Assembly (NCBI RefSeq): GCF_024464655.1
Contig: NZ_JANHAV010000001.1
Location: forward strand, 1 to 64,000
Reading direction: 5' to 3'
Length of the DNA: 64,000 bases
From: Halobellus inordinatus
GTDB taxonomy: Archaea; Halobacteriota; Halobacteria; Halobacteriales; Haloferacaceae
Part shown: positions 58,074 through 64,000 of the stretch, one piece after another
Layout: each line of letters opens with the position of its first letter
Position numbering within the stretch: the stretch's first letter is position 1
The notes under the pieces: generated by a model
What the model was told of the DNA's origin: nothing
What the model saw: the letters and a program-made list of their open reading frames with translations, nothing else
Databases searched by the model: none
Translations under genes and position numbers: made by a program

Positions 58074-58973
58074 TCACGCCTCGACGATGTCGTCTTCTTC
58101 TGCCGGCGGGACCGCGAGCCGGCCGTCGAGCGACGTCACCGCGCGCCCGCCCACGCGAACGTCTCCCGCGACGCGCACGCGGACTTCGCTGGGCCGGTCG
58201 ACGAAGTGCCCCTGCTCGAAGACCATCTCCTCGGGGAAGTCCTCGAAGGCGCCGACCTCGCGCAGGTACGCGCCGCAGGCGCCGCTCGCGGTTCCCGTCG
58301 CCGGATCCTCGGCGATGCCGACCGACGGCGCGAACGCCCGCGCGTGCAGCGTCGAATCAGCGCCCAGCGCGTCGAAGGTGAACGCGTAGATGCCAGCGAC
58401 GTCGTGCTCGTCGGCGATCGCTTCGACCGCCCCGTCGTTCGGATCGGCCGACCCGAGGTTCTGAAGGAAGTTCACCGGAACGATCAGGAAGGGGAGCCCC
58501 GTCGAGGCGACCGCAACGGGAGCGTCCGCGCCGACATCGCGAAGCGCCGCGGGGTCGATTCCGAGCGCGTTCCCCAGCCGCTCGTAGTCGACCTCGACGC
58601 GTTCGACCCGCGGCATCTCCTGGGTCATCCAGATGCTCCCGTCAGATTCGACCTCGACGTCGAGGACGCCGACGTTCGTCTCGATGGTGTGCTCGCCCTC
58701 GTCTATCGCCCCGGCCTCGCGGAGATGTGCGTGCGCGGCGACAGTCGCGTGCCCGCAGAGGTCGACTTCCTGCTCCGGCGAGAAGTAGCGGAGTCGGCGG
58801 TCGGCCGTCTCCGAGGGGAGCAGAAACGCCGTCTCGCTGACGGCGAGTTCGCGGGCGATCGCTCGCATCTGATCCGCTGTGAGGCCGTCCGCCTCCGGGA
58901 CGACGCCGGCCGCGTTGCCGGCGAGCGGTTCGGCGGCGAAGGCGTCTACGAGCAGTGTGCGGCGGGTATCCAT
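58074..58973 (-). CDS. PhzF family isomerase-like protein
   Basis: The 299-residue protein has the two-lobed diaminopimelate-epimerase-like fold. RRTLLVDAFAAEPLAGNAAGVV is the family N-terminus, SETAF holds the catalytic Glu (E47), YFSPEQEVDLCGHATVAAHAHL the first active-site loop and GIAEDPATGTASGACGAYL the second. PhzF itself isomerises dihydro-hydroxyanthranilate in phenazine synthesis, but stand-alone family members have unknown substrates. It is convergent with the PAC2 gene and divergent from the sensor-regulator at 59115. Confidence 0.85.
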   Translation of the reverse strand: MDTRRTLLVDAFAAEPLAGNAAGVVPEADGLTADQMRAIARELAVSETAFLLPSETADRRLRYFSPEQEVDLCGHATVAAHAHLREAGAIDEGEHTIETNVGVLDVEVESDGSIWMTQEMPRVERVEVDYERLGNALGIDPAALRDVGADAPVAVASTGLPFLIVPVNFLQNLGSADPNDGAVEAIADEHDVAGIYAFTFDALGADSTLHARAFAPSVGIAEDPATGTASGACGAYLREVGAFEDFPEEMVFEQGHFVDRPSEVRVRVAGDVRVGGRAVTSLDGRLAVPPAEEDDIVEA

Positions 58974-59114
58974 ACCCGCCCGAACGAGGTCGCGGGTGAA
59001 AAGTCCCCGTCCCTCCGTGTGTGGTTCGTCCTGCGCCTCGGATTATTGGCGAATGGTGGCGACTCTCACGCGTACCGATAGAATGACCAGTCAGGGGGAA
59101 GGATTGCAGTTCGA

Positions 59115-61601
59115 ATGCCGTCAGCGCAGTTCTTCGAATCGGTTCTCGAATCGCTCTCGGCGGGGATCGTGACGGTCGACGCTGATGGCTGCATCAGGTA
59201 CGTCGACGATACGTTCTGTGACGCCGTCAACACCGACAGCGAAACACTTCGCGATGCGGATCTGTTCGACGCGCTGGTTCCCGCCCACAGCCGCGCAGAC
59301 GCTCGAGAGGCGTTTCGCGAGCGACTCGAGTCAGACTCCAGCGACCCCGAGGACCCGAGCGTCGACGAGCAACCGATCGTGATCGGCGGTGCCTCTGCGG
59401 CCGGTGAGGGACGCTCCCACCTCCTCGTCTGGGAATCGACGATCCAGTCGGCGCAGCAGCGCTTCGTCGTCGGTCGCCTCGATGGGGCGACGAACGGCGC
59501 GCTGCAGTCCGATGCGGCAGCCGACCCCTACCGTGCGCTCGTCGAAAACGCACCGGTTCCGATTCTCGTGAGCGACGAGACGGGACATCTCCGCGAACTG
59601 AACGACAAAGCCGAGCAATTGACTGGGCGATCGCGATCCGAACTGATCGGCGAGAAGATAACGACATTGCACCCTGGTGATGAATCGGACCGATACGAGG
59701 AACTCTTTGAGAGACACCTCGAAGTGGGTGGTACGCTGCGGTATCAGCCTGACGGCGAGCAGATCCACGTCGTGGATGCTGATGGCGACACCGTCCCCGT
59801 GGAGATCAGCGTCGCCGCCGTCGAGGCGCCAGACGATGCGCCGACAGACGAGACGCTGATCCACGGTATCTTTCGCGATATCTCCGAGCAAGTCTGGTAC
59901 GAGCAGACGCTCGAAGAACTCCACGAGAGCGCGCGCGACTTGGTTCGCGCCGAGACCGACGTCGAAATCGCGGAGTCGATCGTCGAGACGGCGGTCGAGA
60001 CCATCAATCGGGACTTCGTCGCAGTCTATCTCTTCGATCCCGACGACGAACGACTGCATCCGATCGCGCACTCGGACGGCGTCCCGGAGGCGTTCGGTGA
60101 TCTCCTGCCGCTGTCGCTCGGCGAGAGTATCATCGGTGAGGCATATCTGACGAGCGAGTCGGTTCGACTCGCCGACGCCCGCACGGACGAGTGCATCCAA
60201 AGCTCGGATACGCCGGTCCGGAGCGTCCTCGTTGCCCCGATCGACGGGTTCGGAGCGATCGTCTGCGGCCACACCTCTGTCGACGAGTTCGAAGTCACGG
60301 ATCAGCGGCTACTCGAACTGCTTTCGCGAAACGCGGAGGCCGTCTTTGCCCGCACGGAGCGCGAACAGGAGATGCGACGACAGCGCCGCGAACTCGAAGC
60401 GCAGACAGAGGCGCTCCAGCAGATCGAACAACTGAACGCGGACATCCGTGAGATCGTTCGGATCGCTATTACGGCAGACACACGTGCGGAACTCGAGCAG
60501 AAAGCGTGTGAACTCTTTAGCACCACCGACCCGTTCACGTTCGCGTGGGTTGGGAGCCTGAGTCCAGAACGCGACGAACTCGTCCCCGAAGCGTGGGCTG
60601 GCCAAGACCAGGGGTACCTCGACACTGACGCGTTCACTCTCGACGAGACGGTCGCGGAGCCCGCAGTTCGGACCGCTCACACCGTTGAGACGACTGTCGT
60701 CCAGAACACGGCGACAGATATCCAACACCAACCCTGGCGTCGGGACGCAGTACGCCGTGGCTTTCGATCGGCTGTCGCGATCCCGCTCCAGTACCAGGGC
60801 GTTCTCTACGGCGTCCTCACGGTCTTCGCGAGCGAGCGTGGCGCGGTGTCGGAGTGGACCACCGCCGTACTCGAAGAGTGTGGTGAACTCCTGGGCTGTA
60901 TGATGAGTATGATGGAGTGGGAGGATGCTGTTCTCTCGGAGCAGGGCCAAAAACTCGACTTCGAGATCCGCTCGCAGTCGTGTCCGCTCATCCGGATCGC
61001 ACTGGAACATCAGTGTTCTGTCTCGTTCGACGGACTCCACCAGAAGGAGAGCGGCGAGACGACGGTCTTCGTACGACTGCTCGCGGGTTCGGCCGAACGG
61101 GTTGTCCAGACGGCGGTGGAGTCGACTGGAATCACGTCCATCCGACAGCTCGGTGACGGCGGCGACCACGTGTTGTTCCAGGTGACGTTCTCAGACCCGT
61201 TTATCGCGACCATCTTAGCCAAGCACGGCATCCGGCTCCAGCAGATCGTCGGCGAAGACGAAACCAATGCCCGGATCCGTGTTACGACTCCGTCGACGAT
61301 GCCCGTCCATCGCGCTGTCGACATCGTCTCGGCGACGTATCCGGACGCAGAACTCCTCGCGGTGACGGAACCGGAGGACCCGCCTGTCGTCTCAGAGCAC
61401 TCTTCGGGTTCCGTCCTCGACGGACTCACCGACCGTCAGCGAGAGACCATCGAGCTTGCGTATTACGGCGGATACTTCGAGTCCCCGAAAGGGCTTTCCG
61501 GCACCGAACTCGCCGCGAAGATGGACATTTCTTCCTCGTCGTTCCACGACCGCCTTCGGGCAGCACAGCGGCACCTCCTCAGCAGCCTCTTCGATGGCTG
61601 A
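59115..61601 (+). CDS. Multi-domain PAS/GAF sensor with Bat-type HTH output
   Basis: The 828-residue soluble protein contains a PAS-like domain (residues about 5-130; SLSAGIVTVDADGCIRYVDDTF), a second PAS (about 140-265; NAPVPILVSDETGHLRELNDKAEQLTGRSRSELIG), a GAF (about 270-415), a coiled coil (about 416-450; REQEMRRQRRELEAQTEAL), a second GAF (about 455-600), a bacterio-opsin-activator domain (about 625-755) and a C-terminal HTH_10 (LDGLTDRQRETIELAYYGGYFESPKGLSGTELAAKMDISSSSFHDRLRAAQRHLL). No kinase domain is seen, so it is a one-component regulator. Redox, light or gas sensing is possible; no cofactor site is evident. Confidence 0.88.
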   Translation: MPSAQFFESVLESLSAGIVTVDADGCIRYVDDTFCDAVNTDSETLRDADLFDALVPAHSRADAREAFRERLESDSSDPEDPSVDEQPIVIGGASAAGEGRSHLLVWESTIQSAQQRFVVGRLDGATNGALQSDAAADPYRALVENAPVPILVSDETGHLRELNDKAEQLTGRSRSELIGEKITTLHPGDESDRYEELFERHLEVGGTLRYQPDGEQIHVVDADGDTVPVEISVAAVEAPDDAPTDETLIHGIFRDISEQVWYEQTLEELHESARDLVRAETDVEIAESIVETAVETINRDFVAVYLFDPDDERLHPIAHSDGVPEAFGDLLPLSLGESIIGEAYLTSESVRLADARTDECIQSSDTPVRSVLVAPIDGFGAIVCGHTSVDEFEVTDQRLLELLSRNAEAVFARTEREQEMRRQRRELEAQTEALQQIEQLNADIREIVRIAITADTRAELEQKACELFSTTDPFTFAWVGSLSPERDELVPEAWAGQDQGYLDTDAFTLDETVAEPAVRTAHTVETTVVQNTATDIQHQPWRRDAVRRGFRSAVAIPLQYQGVLYGVLTVFASERGAVSEWTTAVLEECGELLGCMMSMMEWEDAVLSEQGQKLDFEIRSQSCPLIRIALEHQCSVSFDGLHQKESGETTVFVRLLAGSAERVVQTAVESTGITSIRQLGDGGDHVLFQVTFSDPFIATILAKHGIRLQQIVGEDETNARIRVTTPSTMPVHRAVDIVSATYPDAELLAVTEPEDPPVVSEHSSGSVLDGLTDRQRETIELAYYGGYFESPKGLSGTELAAKMDISSSSFHDRLRAAQRHLLSSLFDG

Positions 61602-61786
61602 TCTGCTGGCTCTGGTCACTGAGTGGAAATATCCAGTATAAATAAAAGTTCGTATGTACATATGACCACAGTGATTTTTCTATCGTAAACACTGCCATAC
61701 GTACAACCAAATGGTAGTGGGGTACTCAGAGGGAATCTCAGGGAACACAACGAGTGTCGTGTGCTCCCCCGTCGGCCACACGGGCT
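61602..61786. other. AT-rich intergenic region before the KaiC-type gene
   Basis: This 185-base gap is noticeably AT-richer than its surroundings. It holds TATA-like runs such as CAGTATAAATAAAAG near 61635-61650, the palindrome ATGTACAT at about 61655-61662 and TTTTTCTATCGTAAAC nearby. It is likely the promoter and control region of the KaiC-type gene. No gene was seen in it. Confidence 0.45.
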
Positions 61787-63256
61787 ATGGGGGGACACGC
61801 TGTGACTGATCGTCGACTCTCGACGGGCGTCGACGGACTCGACTCGGTGTTGCAGGGTGGTCTGATCCCCGGTCGTAGTTATCTTGTTCGCGGTGACCCG
61901 GGGACCGGAAAGACAATTCTTGGCTGTCATTTCTTACTCGAAGGCGTCCGACAAGCCGAGACGACGCTGTTCATCAACCTCGAGGAATCCGCCGAAGATA
62001 TCAAACAGAACGCCACGGCGCTGGATTTCGATCTCGACGCCGTCGAGTTCCTGGATCTGAGTCCGAGCGCGGACGTGTTCTTCGAGGACAAATCGTACAC
62101 TGTCTTCGAGGCGAGCGATGTCGAACGGGAGCCGTTCGCCGAGAGCGTCACCGACGCGGTCGAAGCGATCGATCCCGACCGCATTTTCGTCGACCCGATC
62201 ACTCGGCTGCGGCATCTGACCCGCGACGACCGCGGGTTCCGAAAACAGGCGATTGGCTTCCTCGAGTATCTCACCCGAGACGACGCGACTGTGCTGTTCA
62301 CCTCTCAACATACTGCGAGTTCATCCGACGAGGACCTGCAGTTCCTCAGCGACGGGACGATCGAACTCGACGACGCTGATCGGGGTCAATCGATCTCGGT
62401 TCCGAAATTCCGCGGATCGGCGGCCCAGAGCGGAACGCACGCGATGGAGATATCGGACGAAGGAATGGTCGTCTATCCGGAATTACAGCCCGACGAGCAC
62501 ACTCAGCAGTTCGTCGCCGAACCGCTCTCTTCGGGCGTTCCTGGTCTCGACGAACTGCTTCACGGCGGTATCGAACGGGGAACGGTCACGGTGATCAGCG
62601 GGCCTACGGGCGTCGGCAAGACCACCCTCGGGACGCATTTTATGAAGGAAGCCGCAGCGCGCGGCGAGCGTTCAGTGATCTACCTTTTCGAGGAGAATAT
62701 GGCGACGTTCCACGAGCGCTCTGAGTCGGTCGACGTCCCCGTGGCGGAGATGTGCGAGCAGGGATCGCTGTACGTCGAGGAGATGGAACCGCTGCAACTG
62801 TCACCGCAACAGTTCGCTGGGTGCGTCCGACAGGAGGTCGAAGAGCAAGGCGCCGATATCGTGATGATCGACGGTATCGACGGCTACCGGGTTTCCGTCC
62901 GCGGTCCCGAAGACGAACTCACCAGACGTCTGCACGCGCTGAGCCGGTATCTGAAGAATATGGGTGTGACGGTCATCCTCGTCGACGAGACCTACACTGT
63001 CACCGGCGATTTCTCGGCGACGGGGGCCAAACTGAGCTATCTCGCGGACAACATCGTCGTTCTCCAGCACATCGAGCACCAAGGGACGCTCCGGAAGATC
63101 GGCGGAGTTCTCAAGAAACGCACCAGCAACTTCGAACGTTCACTCCGGGAGTTCGAGATTACCGAAGATGGGCTCTCAGTTGGTGAACCGCTGACGGGGC
63201 TCCGCGGTATCCTCTCGGGCACACCCGAGTGGGAGTCGCCCCGTACCGATGACTGA
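61787..63256 (+). CDS. Double-domain KaiC-type RecA-like ATPase
   Basis: The 489-residue protein has two KaiC-like domains. The first has TGVDGLDSVLQGGLIPGRSYLVRGDPGTGKT (Walker A at G36-T43), FINLEES (catalytic Glu) and IDPDRIFVDPITRL. The second has SGVPGLDELLHGGIERGTVTVISGPTGVGKTT (near residue 272), YLFEEN, and DIVMIDGIDGY. Such archaeal KaiC-like ATPases act in signalling rather than a proven clock. The ATG at 61787 was chosen; a GTG 15 bases later is possible. It overlaps the next gene by 8 bases, so both products are likely functionally linked. Confidence 0.9.
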   Translation: MGGHAVTDRRLSTGVDGLDSVLQGGLIPGRSYLVRGDPGTGKTILGCHFLLEGVRQAETTLFINLEESAEDIKQNATALDFDLDAVEFLDLSPSADVFFEDKSYTVFEASDVEREPFAESVTDAVEAIDPDRIFVDPITRLRHLTRDDRGFRKQAIGFLEYLTRDDATVLFTSQHTASSSDEDLQFLSDGTIELDDADRGQSISVPKFRGSAAQSGTHAMEISDEGMVVYPELQPDEHTQQFVAEPLSSGVPGLDELLHGGIERGTVTVISGPTGVGKTTLGTHFMKEAAARGERSVIYLFEENMATFHERSESVDVPVAEMCEQGSLYVEEMEPLQLSPQQFAGCVRQEVEEQGADIVMIDGIDGYRVSVRGPEDELTRRLHALSRYLKNMGVTVILVDETYTVTGDFSATGAKLSYLADNIVVLQHIEHQGTLRKIGGVLKKRTSNFERSLREFEITEDGLSVGEPLTGLRGILSGTPEWESPRTDD

Positions 63257-64000
63257 CGGCCGCCTCGACCCGCGCGATCCCCAATCACCGACCGTACAGC
63301 GCGACAGGCGAATCCTCCTCCTGTTGGAGCACGAGGAGAATCGACGACACCTCAAACGGTGGCTCCGGGATGACTCGCCGTACACCCCCGTCGTCGTCTC
63401 CGATCCCGAAGACGCGGTCGATGGCGACCTCTGTCTCGTCGACCCTGCTGCACTCGCACGCCACCACGAGTGGGTTGAAGCGTGCAAAGAACGCGAACGT
63501 CCGCGATTCTTCCCCGTATTGCTCGCGACGGCCGACGGCGGTGAGACGCTTACTGACGCTCTCCGATCGGTCGTCGACGAGACGATCACGACGCCGCTTG
63601 AGGTCTCAGAGTTTCGACGACGACTCGAAAACCTCCTCGAACGACGGCGGCTCTCTGCAGACCTCACGACCCGGCTCGAACGGAGCAAAGAGCGCTACGA
63701 GACGATCTTCGCCGCTGTCGACGATGCTCTTTTGATTATCGACCCAGCGGCCGACCGGATCGCGGAGTGCAATCCCCGCGCGACGGAACTACTTGGCTAC
63801 GCTGAGTCTGAGTTGGTGTCGCTGTCGCCGTCCGCTGACCTCCACCGCGAGGACCAAGACGCGTACGAGACGTTCGTCCAGCGCGTCCTCGAAGAGGGCC
63901 GAGCGCGGACCGAGTCGCTTTCGTGTATCCGGAAGGACGGAACCGTCATCGAGACTGAGGTCTCGGCGAGCGTCCTCGAAGGCCACGCCGACGCGCATCC
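63249..64000 (+). CDS. Receiver-like/PAS sensor protein, N-terminal part (partial)
   Basis: The frame opens with ATGACTGA overlapping the KaiC-type stop and runs off the window after 250 codons. Residues about 20-135 resemble a response-regulator fold (RILLLLEHEENRRHLKRWL, FFPVLLATADG, VVDETITTPLEVSEFRRRLENLL) but lack the usual acidic pair and central Asp, so phosphorylation is doubtful. A coiled coil and a PAS domain follow (SKERYETIFAAVDDALLIIDPAADRIAECNPRATELLGY, then SCIRKDGTVIETEVS). A histidine kinase or Bat-type output is expected beyond the edge. This layout is common for partners of haloarchaeal KaiC-like ATPases. Confidence 0.8.
   Translation, partial: MTDGRLDPRDPQSPTVQRDRRILLLLEHEENRRHLKRWLRDDSPYTPVVVSDPEDAVDGDLCLVDPAALARHHEWVEACKERERPRFFPVLLATADGGETLTDALRSVVDETITTPLEVSEFRRRLENLLERRRLSADLTTRLERSKERYETIFAAVDDALLIIDPAADRIAECNPRATELLGYAESELVSLSPSADLHREDQDAYETFVQRVLEEGRARTESLSCIRKDGTVIETEVSASVLEGHADAH

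Overview
The window is chromosomal DNA of a halophilic archaeon (class Halobacteria). The grounds are the high GC content, strongly acidic predicted proteins, archaeal-type translation and RNA polymerase genes (aIF2 gamma and alpha, Rpo7, Spt4, S24e, S27e, L44e, Nop10, Kae1-Bud32), leaderless promoters with a TATA-like box about 25-30 bases before the start codon, tRNA genes without an encoded CCA end, a histone, and several families known mainly from haloarchaea. The order Haloferacales is possible from the Azf/histone/HDAC/RPA neighbourhood, but this is inference. No transposase, integrase gene, CRISPR array or rRNA was seen.

Layout. 1-1502: end of a metallo-beta-lactamase gene and two YeeE/YedE-type sulfur transport genes, then a terminator-like hairpin. 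1581-8909: TrkA-type protein, membrane proteins, a 48-codon zinc ribbon gene, tRNA-Thr, riboflavin synthase, a PrsW-type protease and the RNA-binding protein FAU-1. 9107-14629: conserved archaeal information-processing cluster (aIF2 gamma, PIN protein, Rpo7, Spt4, dephospho-CoA kinase, S24e, Kae1-Bud32); the usual S27ae gene is not between S24e and Kae1. 14735-22126: house-cleaning NTPase, chemotaxis transducer, PIN-ATPase, hisE, F420 reductase, HAD hydrolase. 22127-28881: leuS, an 81-base palindrome, HTH protein, ubaA, Bat-type regulator and a stand-alone nuoCD. 29112-34916: mutS-nudix-mutL. 35001-38804: KDG kinase, a NikR-type regulator and a ZIP transporter preceded by a possible 33-codon leader ORF.

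38827-51239 holds four tRNA genes (elongator Met, Asn, Arg, initiator Met), the CCA-adding enzyme, the HDAC/histone/RPA group, Azf-type glucose-6-phosphate dehydrogenase, archaeal dihydroneopterin aldolase, a helix-hairpin-helix protein and a Rieske protein. Three of these tRNA genes are followed, 100-143 bases away, by an exact 22-23 base copy of their own 3' end, and each copy forms one end of a 54-61 base palindrome whose other arm is a decayed inverted copy of the T-loop region. This repeated architecture is the most unusual structure in the window.

51309-55463: a glycan or lipid-linked sugar group (GtrA, GT2, DUF2298). 55688-57974: second translation cluster (L44e, S27e, aIF2 alpha, Nop10, PAC2 chaperone). 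58074-64000: PhzF protein, then a signalling group of a PAS/GAF/Bat-HTH regulator, a double KaiC-type ATPase and an overlapping receiver-like/PAS sensor gene that runs off the window.
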